64,000 bases of DNA from Ctena decussata (Eukaryota > Mollusca > Bivalvia > Lucinida > Lucinidae), in NCBI GenBank assembly GCA_963989385.1, contig OZ022502.1, forward strand, positions 2,324,501 to 2,388,500, in the 5' to 3' direction. Numbering within the stretch: position 1 is the first letter of the stretch; each line of letters begins with the position of its first letter. A program made the position numbers and the translations under genes. This document shows positions 47,900 to 59,375 of this stretch, piece by piece. The notes beneath the pieces are model-generated. The model saw only the letters and a list, made by a program, of their open reading frames with translations. It was not told the DNA's origin and searched no databases.

Positions 47900-48660
47900 A
47901 TGGTTCATGGCACAAGGAGATAATGTGTTTCAAATTCAGTAAATACGTTAGGAGGTGGTTGCTTAAGGGCTCGTACGTACTGCTTGTACATGTTTTCAAC
48001 GTGTCTCAAAAGTCAGGCAACTGTACTTAAAACCTTTTTATAACTGTCTTAATTACTTGTAGACCAAAAACAGACATTCGTTTTGGACTTCAGCAGAAAT
48101 TTCGTCTTCTTCAGGGGTTGTCAGTTCCTCTGGTAAAATTCTAAGTCTTCTAAGAAATGGTTGCTAAGAGCTTCAAATGGTTACTAAGGACAAGCACATA
48201 TGCATTTTTTCTTCAACAGATTTTAGAAGTCCAACCGTTTGATCCAGACATCACATACACTTGTCATAACAGTTTGTTGCTAATAAAACTGCTCTGTCCT
48301 GAATTCCGACAATAGTCTCAAATCTAAAGAAAAGGTGGTTGCCAATGACCCAATCTGGTTTCTAAGGACAATTACATGCACATATTTTGAATCAGATGGT
48401 AAAAGTCCAGGTCAGAGGTGCTTTAAATATAACTTATAACAAGATACATTGTTATGTTGCAAATAGAGAAAAGTTTGATAATAATTCACTCACATGCTCA
48501 AAATCTGTTAAAATATGGTTAAAATCATGTGGTTGCCAAGGACTAAAACTTGTTGCTAAGGACATAAATATGCACAAGTGTTTTTTTCCTTGGTGACCTA
48601 ATACACATTGCTATAAATTTTAATCAAAATATTCTGTATGGTTGCTTACTTACAGCTTGC
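47900..48660 (-). repeat. Reverse-orientation GGTTGCTAAGGAC tandem repeat
   Basis: Strings GGTTGCTAAG, GGTTACTAAGGACA, GTTTCTAAGGACA, GGTTGCCAAGGAC and TGTTGCTAAGGACA recur through this stretch. They are the reverse complement of the TTAGCAACC units at 38.4-41.2 kb. Confidence 0.6.
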
Positions 48661-49378
48661 ACAAGAATAGCCTTAGAAAATATTCAAAGGGAAGTTACTC
48701 CAAAAAAAAGTAAGGGGAGGCAATTGTTCTTATATTGGGCCTATCAGGTAAACCTAATATACATTACTATTAAGTTTCATCACAATAGTCCTAAGGGCTA
48801 GTTAGATATGAGGTATACAAATATAGTCTAACAAAATAATCAAAGGGAGGTTATTCAACAACTAAAGGGGAGTAACCATTCTTGTATGAGACATGTTGTC
48901 TTAACCTCATATACATTGTTATAAAGTTTCATCATTATATTCCAAAGAGTAACCAAGTTATGGAATGCTAAAGAATTGCCATACAAACTGCCATAGACGA
49001 CTTTTTTCAAAGGGCTGTAACTCCGCTAAATATCATTGGAGCAAAATGTCCGTACAATATGCGCTACTCCACATAGTAGTCTTACTATATACAAAGTTTC
49101 AGCTTAATTGGATGAAAACTGTAGGAGTAGTTATCCGGAAACAAACACCCCAAAAATTCTAAGTAAAGGGTTGTAACTCCGTTAAAAATCATTGGAGCGT
49201 AACCTCGAAATAATATGGGCTGGTCTACCTCATAGTCTTATTATATACCAAGTTTCAGCTTGATCGGATGTAAACTGTAGGAGGAGTTATCCGGAAACGA
49301 AAAAGTTTACCACAGACGGACGGATGGACGGACGCCAGCGCCATAACATAATACGTCCCGTTTTTCAAACGGGCGTAT
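48660..49378 (+). repeat. Tandem-repeat element C: ~156-bp monomers, ACGGACGG run, end hairpin
   Basis: GTAACTCCGCTAAATATCATTGG (49017) is repeated as GTAACTCCGTTAAAAATCATTGG (49173), each followed by AAGTTTCAGCTT and AACTGTAGGAG. The end module is ACGGACGGATGGACGGACG (49316-49334), then the hairpin ATACGTCCCG...CGGGCGTAT (49351-49378). Confidence 0.7.
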
Positions 49379-49382
49379 AAAA

Positions 49383-49582
49383 AGCAAGTGCGCTTGGCGA
49401 AGACTCTGGTCAGTCTGGACACCCAGTCTGATCATAGGTTTCGCTGTGTGCTTAAAGGGTAGCTAAGGGTCAAAGCTAGCTTTATGCAGACAGCAAAGAC
49501 TCTGATCAGATTGGTCGGATGTAAGGCTGATCTGAGTTCTCGTGGCAACATTCCACTTTGTTTTGTCGTGTCGTGGCTCATA
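49383..49582. mobile_element. MITE, TGAGCCGCGAC family
   Basis: Interior AAGACTCTGGTCAGTCTGGA, TTAAAGGGTAGCTAAGGGTC and CTGATCAGATTGGTCGGATG follow the family order; the right end GTGTCGTGGCTCA is intact and the left terminus is lost. Confidence 0.55.
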
Positions 49583-49726
49583 TATACATAAATACATTTA
49601 ATATAGGATCAGATGACAAGCTGTGCTTTTTATCAGTTCATATTCTTCATTTTAATTAAGACAGTCATTGGGAAAAGTCATTCAATGTTTGCTTTATTTT
49701 TCAACAATCAGTTCTGCATTTATTTA

Positions 49727-49970
49727 GGAGCCTAATAGCTCAGTGGCATATGTACTTGCCTGCTGAGCGATCAATCCGGGTTCGATTCCTTCTAGAGATG
49801 GATATCTTTTCAACCATAAAGAGGGTTCTGTACTGCACAAGGCATTCAGTATCACCCTCCCATTGTCCTGAAATACTTTAGAAATGATGTAAAATGGCGT
49901 CATCCACCCCTTCTTCTACATTGATTTTCTCCCAACATTTAATGAGAGGAGGTAGTGTGATGTTTTATGA
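49727..49970 (+). mobile_element. tRNA-derived SINE (family 2)
   Basis: Head with A box TAGCTCAGTGGCATATG and consensus B box GGTTCGATTCC about 50 bp apart, a nearly complete tRNA-like shape, followed by a non-tRNA body. A full cloverleaf with matched acceptor stem is not formed, so I call it a SINE. Confidence 0.6.
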
Positions 49971-49984
49971 GCAAGTCTGCTAAT

Positions 49985-50235
49985 CACCGGCTGCCGTAGT
50001 CAAATGGTCTGGGAATCTCGGTTATGGTGCAGAATGTCCAGGGTTTGAATCCCTGTTGGGCCATCCATTGATTGGAAATTTCTTTCAACCCAGCAATACC
50101 AGGTACCTTTTTTATTCAGGGAAGGATAACATAGAGAAAGGCGCGGATGCCTAAGATACACTGTGGGCCACTGCCAGTACAGCCACCTGGCTATGGCTTG
50201 ATCTCCTGCTACCCCTATCTTTCAAATGAAACTAC
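49985..50235 (+). mobile_element. tRNA-derived SINE (family 3)
   Basis: Head CCGTAGTCAAATGGTCTGGG with B box GGGTTTGAATCCC; the body contains TTTCAACCCAGCAATACCAGG and TATTCAGGGAAGGATAA, shared with the SINEs at 53041 and 59560. Confidence 0.7.
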
Positions 50236-50459
50236 ATTTAACTGTGGTCCCCTTTAAGCTGTGTTGCTGAGATTTACCTGTAAATCTGAAAGTGCTCACT
50301 CAACATTTAAAGCATAACTCATTCTCCAAGCAAGTGCAGCTGTTTAGATTTATTATTTTGTTGACCACTATTAAGAACAAGAATTCCGCAAACTGCTCTG
50401 TCTCGCCTTTCTGCTCAGCGTCACAAAACAGAGCTAAACCAGAAAATCTGACAAACTTT

Positions 50460-50765
50460 TACACCACCATTGCTGGAAAAGCAACAGCTATACCTCACTT
50501 TCTGCTAGTTCAGACCAGGACAAAAACATCTGCAAAGTTTCGAAAGAATCAGCATAACACTGTAGGAGGAGTTGCGCACACAAGGTACCTACTACTTTAG
50601 GGGGACGGAAAGACGGAAGGACGGAATGCCGAAAACTATGTCCCTCCGCTTTTCTTCGAAAAGGCGGGGGACAAAAAGTTAACCCGGACAGAGGGAAGGA
50701 CCCCAGTGCCATAAAGTAACATGTCCCATTTTTTCGAACGAGCATATAAGAATCGACATGAAATA
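50460..50765 (+). repeat. Array-type element D, end modules only
   Basis: A single monomer-like segment (CAAAGTTTCGAAAG, ACTGTAGGAGGAGTTG) is followed by GGGACGGAAAGACGGAAGG and the hairpin TGTCCCTCCGC...GCGGGGGACA (50639-50673). A second, decayed end module (GGACAGAGGGAAGGACC, then ACATGTCCCATTTTTTCG) follows at once. Confidence 0.55.
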
Positions 50766-50949
50766 TACAGGTAAAGTTTAACACAAGTATAAGAACTAGT
50801 GTAATTCTGGTAATCAAGAGCCAGATGTTTTAAAGACTAACATACGCACATGTTATTGTTTCTCAAATCATTTAATTTAGTGTGAGATGGCCTTTTTGTG
50901 CTGATGTGCCATGAAACTCATAATCATATCACACACACTCACATAAATG

Positions 50950-51295
50950 AATTAAGGTGAATGGGTACCCTTTCAGGGGAAGCGACTCTGTCATTTTCAT
51001 TTCATCTCCTTTCTGAATGGGAGTCAACTCTCTGTAGGCAAGAATTTGCTTCCCTAGGAGCAAATTCTTTTTCTAAACAAGTAGACTACAATTTGAAAGG
51101 CCATCATCCCAGGAAGCAAACAGTAGTCAAGTTTTAAAAAAAAAAGGAGGAGAAATGAGGGAAGCCAACAGGAAGTCACATTGGTTGTTTCCCATTGTAA
51201 AAATGGTAAAAAAAACATGAGGGAAGCAAATAGGAAGTCACACAAATTGTTCATCTTTGTAAAAAAGAAGGGAAAACAAAAAGTTGTACCCATAC
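50950..51295. repeat. Dispersed repeat, same family as 895-1340
   Basis: CCTTTCAGGGGAAGCGACTCTG, TTTGCTTCCCTAGGAGCAAA and two copies of AGGAAGTCACA. Confidence 0.45.
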
Positions 51296-51620
51296 ATTCT
51301 TAATTTGAAACTAGAAAATTGTGTCTGTAAGATACGAAGGATGCCCATGTGCAATGGCTGTCACAAGGGAGTGTACATCTTTTAATTGTCTATTATCAAC
51401 AAACATTATCACAAAGATCTTTCCTGCTTTCCTGAAGTTCAAAACTCTGATGAAAAGATTGGATACAAAAAGTTAAGGAGCCTACTCTTTGAATTAGTAG
51501 AACTTTGAAATACTGATGACCTTCCACTCCTGAAGTTTGAATCCAGTTACACCTTGTCTTCCAGTATGATGTGAAATACTGTAAACCTCTATATATTGGG
51601 ACAGTTCGGTCTGAGCAAAC

Positions 51621-51676
51621 GGTGCAAACCCAGATCAGACTGCTTCTTGAGGAGAAGTCTGATTAGGATTTACACT
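51621..51676. repeat. Small palindromic repeat, GCAGACCCAGAT family
   Basis: GCAAACCCAGATCAGACTGC with mirror AGTCTGATTAGGATTTAC. Confidence 0.5.
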
Positions 51677-52330
51677 ATTTGCCATCCCATTTGCATTTTT
51701 GGACACATTACTGCACTGTAAAACCAATCTGTTCCAATTTTAGGACAATTATGGTAATTATTTTTGGTGTCCCAAAATAAGAATTTTTACGGTAGTACAT
51801 GAGTACTAAACAGTGCATACATTAACTTTTCAACCAAAAAAAATCATCTTTTCAGCACTTTTCCACATTTTCTTTTTTATTCTTGTACTTTTTCCAGCTA
51901 AAGGTTTATGCTTGAGAAATTCCATCCTTGTAGGTCTGAACTCCTATACTAGCTGCCGTCAGAGTCATGTTGTCATGTTCTGTTGAGAGACCAGCTCATG
52001 TGTACTAGCTTTCCTTTTCTCCATAATGGCACAAACCTGCAAAAAATAATAATACTAGATCTAACATTCAAGATAACTGCACATTCTGTTTTCTATACTG
52101 GTGAATCCTCTTTTAAGCTACCGTAATGACCCTAAGCAGGGCCTGACAAATCAAAATTTGATCTACTTGTCCGGTACTGCTACAAAATGCTGATTTTTTT
52201 TTCAGTTTTCCCTATATAGCGTAAGTATTTTTCTGGGCAAAAAGGAAAAATTTAACTTGTCCCGGGCAGCCGGACAATGGATTTGTCAGGCCCTGCCCTA
52301 AATATTCGGACAGACAGATCTGTGCAAACA

Positions 52331-52384
52331 ATGTAGACCCAAATCAAAATGATCCTGAAGGAGCAGTTTAATCAGGGTCTACAA
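52331..52384. repeat. Small palindromic repeat, GCAGACCCAGAT family
   Basis: GTAGACCCAAATCAAAATGA with mirror TTTAATCAGGGTCTAC; flanks GTGCAAACAATG and CAATGTTTGCC also pair. Confidence 0.5.
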
Positions 52385-52399
52385 TGTTTGCCATTCATT

Positions 52400-53035
52400 G
52401 AGCATCATTTGGATGCATTACTTTTTAAGAATTTTGAAACAATAATTGTCTGACTTTCGGGTGTCCAAATTTTTTGGGGTCATTACGGTATTCAAGAATT
52501 TTTCCTAGAATGACTTTTATTTATCAAGTAAAATAAAATCCAAAACTGCAATTTTGGATGGACACACGGCGCCAAGTGTGTGCAACTATGGTTACGTACT
52601 GCTGGTACGCTGAGCCACTTGGGGAACATTGTTAGGAGAATTGAACAAAACAAAACTGACCTGTGACATAATTATAGTTTGATTGGTAAAAAACGTTTAT
52701 CAACCTTATAGCCCTTTTAAGTTATGGTGATTGATGGAGCCATTTATACTCAATAACTTCCGGTCTGTGTATTCAATATGTTTGCATGCCGTCAAAATGG
52801 CAAAAAATTGACTACCCTTGCTCCAGGACAAAGCAGATTTCTGCGGTGAAAATGAACAGAAAGTTGCACGATATTCCCAGATTCTTTAGATTTGTTGTAG
52901 GAAAAGAATAAAGCAAGTTTCAAGGTCTGAGGCCTATATAAGGGACGAGTCATTTATTATCAGGTGGGGGCCGGGTACATTTAGGGAGTGGGGGGGGGGG
53001 CGGGGTCAGATTATTTTTTGGTGATGTACTAGGGG
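52400..53035. other. No recognised gene; G-run
   Basis: AT-rich sequence with a G-rich tract (GGGGGGGGGGCGGGG) near 52987-53005. Confidence 0.4.
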
Positions 53036-53040
53036 GAATG

Positions 53041-53320
53041 AGAGGCCCGGTAGTCGAGTGGTTAGAGTGGCTCGGCTATTGTGCAGAAAGTCACCGTAAG
53101 GTCGTGAGTTCGCGGCTCACTGTCGCCATACGATGACTGGAAAACTCTCTCTGTCAACCCAGCAGTAAATGGGTACCTTTTTTGAATCAGGGAAGGATAA
53201 GGCAGCAAAAGGAGAGGGATGGGCTCCGCCTTTCATCAGCTGTGCCCAAGATACAGTGGGTCTCTAACCCCCACTGCCCCTACGGCTATTAGGCTATGGG
53301 AAACCTTTATCTTTACCTTT
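53041..53320 (+). mobile_element. tRNA-derived SINE (family 3)
   Basis: Head CGGTAGTCGAGTGGTTAGAG (A box) and GTCGTGAGTTCGCGGCTC (B-box region); body CTGTCAACCCAGCAGTAAAT, GGGTACCTTTTTTGAATCAG, GGGAAGGATAAG, CCCAAGATACAGTGGGTCTC and CCCCTACGGCTATTAGGC. It aligns along its whole length with the minus-strand copy at 59560-59836. Confidence 0.8.
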
Positions 53321-53449
53321 TTACTAGGGGGGAGGGGGGAATGAAAAAGCCTTGGAGCAAGGAGGGGGGCATTTTATTTGGCATATTGCGCGGTTGACGT
53401 TGATTGATTGATTTATTGCTTAACGTCCACGGTAAACAACTATGGTCAT

Positions 53450-54794
53450 GTCGGGACGGTTGACGTAAGGTCACTGTGACCTAATTCCAATACAGATGTT
53501 TTTCGTTTTCATAATTCTGAATACCAAGGCCCAACTTATGCTTCATATAAAATTTCTGCCAAATATACAGAGTGGTTCGGGAGAAAAAGTTGATTTTATT
53601 GGTTTTGCTATTTTAGTAATGGCGACCATCTTGGATTCTCGACCGCCTGAATTTAACTATGCAGAAGCCCTGCAGCCTAATCATGTTACATGTGAAATTT
53701 GAGAACCATGGATGCAGTGGTTTTAAAAGCTAGGGTCAACGTAAATTATTCTAGGGTCGACATAAGGTCACTGTGACCTAATTCCGCTACAAATTTATTT
53801 CATTTTGATAATTCTGAATACCAAGGTCCTACCTATGCTTCACACAAAATTTCAGCCAAATATGTCAATCGGTTCTGGAGAAAAAGTTGATTTTATTGGT
53901 TTTGCTATTTTTAGTAACGCCAGCCAACTTGGGTTCTCGACCCGCCAGAATTTTACTATTCTGAAGCCCTGCTGTCTGATCATGCTGCATGTGAAGTTTG
54001 AGAACCATGGATGCAATTGTTTCAGAGAATAAGTCATTTGAATGGACTTAAAATGCTAGGGTTGACGTGAACTATTCTAGGGTCGACATAAGGTCACTGT
54101 GACCTAATTCCGCGATAGATTTTTTTCGTTTTGATAATTCTGAATACCAAGGTCACACTTATGCTTCATACATAATTTCAGCCGATATACAGAGCGGTTC
54201 TGGAGAAAACATTGATTTTATTGGTTTTGCTATTTTTAGTAAAAGCAGCCATCTTGGATTCTAGACTCGCCTGAATTTTACCATTCTGAAGCCCTGCTGT
54301 CTGATCATGCTGCATTTGAAATTTGAGAACCATGGATGCAGTGGTTTTAGAGAATAAGTCTTTTGAAAGGACTAAAATGCTAGGGTCGACGTGAATTATT
54401 CTAGGGTCGACATAAGGTCACTGTGACCTAATTCCGCGATAGAATTTTTCGTTTTGATAATTCTGAATACCAAGGTCACACTTATGCTTCATACATAATT
54501 TCAGCCAATATACAGAGCGGTTCTGGAGAAAACATTGATTTTATTGGTTTTGCTATTTTTAGTAAAAGCAGCCATCTTGGATTCTAGACTCGCCTGAATT
54601 TTATCATTCTGAAGCCCTGCTGTCTGATCATGCTGCATTTGAAATTTGAGAACCATGGATGCAGTGGTTTTAGAGATTAAGTCTTTTGAAAGGACTAAAA
54701 TGCTAGGGTCGACGTAAATTGTGAACAGACGGATGGTCTGCCGGAAGCACGGAAAACCGGACACCTATATCGCACCTTGCTAAAGCAGGTGCGA
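53450..54794 (+). repeat. Tandem-repeat element E: ~320-bp monomers each with a perfect ERE palindrome
   Basis: Four monomers (starts about 53455, 53752, 54078, 54402; periods about 297, 326, 324) with strings CTGAATACCAAGGTC, GGAGAAAA...TTGATTTTATTGGTTTTGC and GAACCATGGATGCA. The end module is ACAGACGGATGGTCTGCCGG, then the hairpin TCGCACCTTGC...GCAGGTGCGA (54770-54794). Each monomer contains AGGTCACTGTGACCT (53468, 53765, 54091, 54415). Confidence 0.85.
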
Positions 54795-55014
54795 CAATAA
54801 TATACCGAATATTGATAAGTTTGTATTGACGCAAATACTGTGTGGATAATTTTGATTGATAACTGCACCCCTTATGTCTGAAAAATTGAGGGATGTAAGT
54901 AACACCCCAAAAATGTTCTAGATTTGGAAAGCCCAGCACTGTTTAAATAATATTGCCATGAACATAAAATGCCAAAGTCAACATTTATTCACCTAATACA
55001 AGAGATATTCCACC

Positions 55015-55923
55015 CACTGGGGCTTGAACAACAAATGTTGTGAAAATACTCCTATGTATTCTATAATATACTCTATGGTCAGGATCGCTGCCAACGCTTG
55101 GCAATTTTTGAATGATTCGTATCACGAAATTCAACACCAAAATTTAACACTCAGCCGTTTGTTAGGACTGATGCTCTTACGTGTCTCTGCATCTGATAAT
55201 TACGTGGAAACGGCGCTGGCTAGGAGAAAATACGATCTTTTATCGGCAATATTCATTTCTTCCTGAACTCCAACAGCTGTCCATTTCTGGATAAGCTTGG
55301 TTCCCGGCTTCCGATGGGTAAAATACAGTACCCTCCCAATGCATGCGACGGAATTTGGCGAGAGCGAAGGTACTAGGCTAAAGAAGGGTATCACCGTTGA
55401 ATACATTAATTTGATTGAAACAATCGGAAGACAGAAGCCGTAAAATATACAAATTATATAATGGTAATGCCTAAATAAAAATTCAACTTGAGAAAAAGCG
55501 GAAAAACCAGTAGAGCCCCAACAACAACTAATAGAATAGAATCAAATAGAATGTTACAACAACAACAACACGACCCCCCACTTGAGTACTGTTCTTTACC
55601 CCAAAAGAACTCGCAAATAAGACGGGGTACCAGACAGCCATATGGCTATCCGATTGATTTCAGGAAAAAATGAATTGCCGATAAAAGATCGTACTTTCTT
55701 CTAACCAGCGCCGTTTACTCGTAATTATTGGTTGCAGAGACACGTAAGCAGGTAAGAGCATCAGTCTTAACATACGGCTGAGTGTTAAATTTTAGTGTTG
55801 AATATTAATTGTGATATGAATCGTTCAAAAACTGCCAAGCATTTGCGGCGATCCTGACCATAGGGTATATTATAGAATACATATAGGAGTATTTTCACAA
55901 CATTTGTTGTTCAAGCGCCAGTG
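55015..55923. mobile_element. Fold-back DNA element with 8-bp target-site duplication (hAT-like)
   Basis: Bounded by ATTCCACC at 55007-55014 and 55924-55931, a perfect 8-bp duplication. The ends are CACTGGGGCTTGAACAAC and GTTGTTCAAGCGCCAGTG, and inverted arms of about 255 bp (55015-55268 and 55666-55923) surround a ~400-bp interior. There is no transposase. An 8-bp duplication fits hAT or related superfamilies; the long arms make it a fold-back derivative. Confidence 0.8.
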
Positions 55924-56289
55924 ATTCCACCTTTTATTCAGGTCTGTTGTTTTTCCGACCCGGTATAATGTAACATCTGAGCTGTTTGGTTAGTTCGCGA
56001 ATAATGGCGCTCTGACCTCTTACCCACAAGGGTGTTGTTAATCGGTACCAAGGCCCCTAAGCTGTACCCTGATCCCTCATAGTACTGCCAGCCACGGTAT
56101 GCTATGTGGACAGTGCAGATTACAAGTCACTCGAGTTTCCTTAGTAGACAAGGAACAAATTTCTTTGAGCCGTTACAAAAAGAGGCACCTGTATATTTAA
56201 CTGTCATCATCTGGTTTTGCACTCCAACTCAGACTGATGTAGTGATGAAGACAAGGAATGATAAATTGCATCAAGTTCTCTAGTTCGAC

Positions 56290-57036
56290 ATCTACTCTCT
56301 TGTTGAGGCACTCCAGCAAGTGGTTTTTAGTGGAACTTTTTTCTTTAAAGATGCTTAAATATCAAAATTTTAGGCTTAACATACCCAAAACCATTTCTCG
56401 TAGCTGACTTGCAGCATTTTGCATGACCTCTTTTGTCTATTTTTATCATTTTTTTGTTTTGAGGTGGGTTTTCCAACAGTAAAAATATTCCTTCTGGTTT
56501 CCAGCCTTTGATGAGGTTCATTTTAATTTTAATAAAGCTGGGAACCACCCATTGTGACATCACAACAGAAATGATGTCATCACTAATCACCTGATCTGTT
56601 TTGGAATATGACCATTTCAGCAAAGGGTTGTTTGCAGTGTCAGCTACACTTATGCATCTTTTTGTTTTCCAAAAAGATATTACTTATGAAAATAACTGCT
56701 ATAAGATATAAGCATAAATTCTTCTGAAATGATTTCATGTTAATTTTATATGAAATGGTAATTTTCAAGAATGTGCTTGACACATGCCACCCCTACAGCA
56801 ATAATGGTTATCTTGAGGCGGCCATTATGAAACTGAAAAAAAAATACATTGCAAGAGATTACTTTCCAAGCTTGAGAGCATGCCAATGAATTTCAAAAAC
56901 TCTACTGGACAAATCTACTACGAGAAATGGTAGTAAACTGAACCATGTAAGTGGAATTTGCTGTTTCTTTATCCTTTAAGTATAAACTTCGAAAAACCAC
57001 TTTCTGGAGTGCCTCAACAAGAGAGTAGTCCCTAAG
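56290..57036. mobile_element. Inverted-repeat element with CTACTCTCTTGTTGAGGCAC termini
   Basis: CTACTCTCTTGTTGAGGCAC at 56292 is mirrored by GTGCCTCAACAAGAGAGTAG ending at 57029; the pairing continues inwards (TCCAGCAAGTGGTTTTT / AAAACCACTTTCTGGA). About 740 bp with no coding sequence. Confidence 0.65.
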
Positions 57037-57039
57037 CGA

Positions 57040-57950
57040 CAACTGGTGAGCATCCACAGATCGCCTGTATTGAAATACTGTGACAATATCATGAAATTTG
57101 ACTCAAATAATTTAGTTCAAAATGATGCACTTTCTATTTAGTTTATGTTCCTCAGTCCCATGCATCATTTACACATTCATTCAATACGATTTTCATTAAA
57201 ATCAGAATTCACGTGAATTTTAGGCCAGGGGTCACTCGATTACAAAGTTGGCGCAGGAAACCTAAATACCGAAAAAAAAGAAAAGACTGTTGCACTCACC
57301 CCTAACAAGAAAAAAGTTGGTGTTCTACAGATTATAAAAAATAAGTGCTGTTAATCTGATAAAATCATGAAACTTATAATAAAATCCCATGCTCAAGTAG
57401 CCATAGGCTGTCTGGATTAATGAAAATGAAATTCGATCATTAGAAGACTGTTCTATGGTGGAAGAAAGTGTGTGTGAGGAGGGTCTCTTATAAGGGCTAG
57501 CCACTAGCTTCCTGATCACAGGCCCTGATGAATGATTTCCTTTGGATTATCACCTGTAAACAATTCTGATTTTTAAGTAGTTCTAAGCTGCATATAAAGG
57601 CCGGTAAATACTCTGTGAACACATGGAAGGGAACAGCCAACCATTCATGAACACACGCCAGCGCTAATTTAATGCACACATAACTGATTTCGGTTCCCAC
57701 TGATTTGAACATGTGCGGCAGAGGTAGATCTATAGCTTGTCGTGAGACAACTCATGCTACTAAGCTGCCGATGGCGCTTTTGGACCCACTCCCCTCTCTC
57801 TCTGCCTCCGGTATAATACTGGATACCGTATACGGTCATCCGAGTGTACAATGTTCGCGGTATTTTTTTAGTTAATTTAGTATTGCATTAATACTGAATA
57901 GGGCAAAAACGGAAATTAAATCACATTGCTCAAAGGCCCCTCCCCCCTCG
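57040..57950. other. No recognised feature
   Basis: AT-rich; short frames only, none recognised. Confidence 0.35.
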
Positions 57951-57954
57951 AGTT

Positions 57955-58680
57955 ATATTACCACTGTGCTTACAGCAGCGTTTCAGCAAAAGTCACACTT
58001 GCATTGGCTGTCTCTACAAAACGTTTGCACAAACGACTATCTGATTGGCGGAAATTTCAAAGCATTCCTTGGGTTTACAAAAATATAAACAACATCAAAT
58101 TCTCTTTAATCTGACGGGCAATATATTTGAAAAAAGCTAAAATATACTACGCTTTCACCATTCCCATGCCAAAAGTCTGTTACAGTAGCTTATTTTCCCC
58201 ACAAATTAATCACTTAACTTTAAAAGTTCCATTTGATTCGGTATCTCAGTACGCTACGGCGCTTACTATCAACCGAAAGATATACGGGCGATAAAATCAA
58301 TAAATAGGTGGTTTCATTTTATTTATTTTTATTTATTAATTTCTTTATTTAATTAAGTGATTTTATTTACTTATTTTTATTCAGACAGTACGGGACGAAT
58401 ACTTGGGGCATGTTCGATTAATTTTTCAAAACGCTACAACAGCGTTTCCGAAAATGAATCATTTTCATTGGCCATCTCCACAAACGGTCACAAACGCTTC
58501 GTCTGTGATGGTAACCATGACAGCGTTTCCGCCAAACGACGATTTCATTGGTTTAAAAATGTCAAAGCGTTTTTGATATTTTAGAACATTCCTGAGCGTT
58601 TTTCGTTTGTAGAAACGCTTATTTGATTGGTTGATTCAGAAACGGCGTTTAAAACGACAATTAAACGCATGGTTTGACGG
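57955..58680. repeat. Two related segments rich in AAACGC/GCGTTT
   Basis: ACAGCAGCGTTTCAGCAAAA with CATTGGCTGTCTCTACAAAA (57970-58020) resembles ACAACAGCGTTTCCGAAAAT with CATTGGCCATCTCCACAAAC (58435-58485). AT-rich TTTATTTA sequence (58315-58380) separates them. Confidence 0.45.
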
Positions 58681-58973
58681 GTGTTTTGCTGGCGTTTTGC
58701 AAGGATTTCGTTGCAAAGAAAAACGATGTCTGTACTGTATAAACCATCTCATATTAAGTCTACTGGCATATTGTTTTAGGCATTCCCCAGCTATGTTCAC
58801 TCCTTACTAGCACAACAAATTTGGCACAAAAGTCAAAGGAAAAGGTTAACATTAGTAATGTGTCAGGCAAGTTTCTGTGACCGTGATATGTGACACGACT
58901 TCATTCTCTGTGATAAATTACTATAGTTTTTAAACTGTGACGTGATAACAGATTCCTTTTTTGCAGCTTGTGA

Positions 58974-58974
<1 letters not shown>

Positions 58975-59020
<46 letters not shown>
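58975..59020. repeat. CA microsatellite, 23 units
   Basis: Uninterrupted CACACA run of 46 bp, about 200 bp upstream of the promoter of the paralogous exon. Confidence 0.95.
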
Positions 59021-59021
<1 letters not shown>

Positions 59022-59222
59022 TTATTATTTTTCTGACACAAGAAATGTTTCTTTAATTTATTTCGAGGCATCTGCAGATATACGAATTTTAAGGAACAAT
59101 GACATTTTATGGATCTTTGACAGTGTGTATGAGTGTATTTAAATGTATTTGGTGAACTTCATACCGTGTAAATTACTTTCAATCGTTAATAAAAATTCCT
59201 GGTCATACCTCATTTCACACAC

Positions 59223-59229
59223 TATATTT
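59223..59229 (+). promoter_or_regulatory. TATA-like box of the paralogous first exon
   Basis: TATATTT lies 89 bp upstream of the ATG at 59312, in the same conserved context as the TATA box at 19423. Confidence 0.45.
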
Positions 59230-59311
59230 GCCATCCTTTATATCTTTTGTGCGGTTTACATTGAATAGAAAACTCGAGTCGCATTTTACTGTTATTTAGT
59301 TTATTATCAAA

Positions 59312-59375
59312 ATGGTGTCTAGTATATTCGTCCGTCAGATTTACATTATACTGGTATGGCTTACGGTTCAGTGTC
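59312..59375 (+). CDS. Paralogous first exon (signal peptide) of a second receptor gene
   Basis: ATG GTG opens 21 codons (MVSSIFVRQIYIILVWLTVQC) plus one base, ending at GTAAGT in phase 1, exactly like exon 1 at 19503. The 100 bp upstream is also related: both copies contain TTCACACACTATAT and GGTTTACATTGAA. This is strong evidence of duplication of promoter plus first exon. I could not find counterparts of exons 2-6 before the window ends, so the gene either continues beyond 64000, is truncated, or joins the exon-like ORF at 62743 through a poor acceptor. Confidence 0.6.

Noticed and set aside
49727..49800. Functional tRNA gene
   Set aside because: The A and B boxes are good but the acceptor-stem ends do not pair and a SINE-like body follows.
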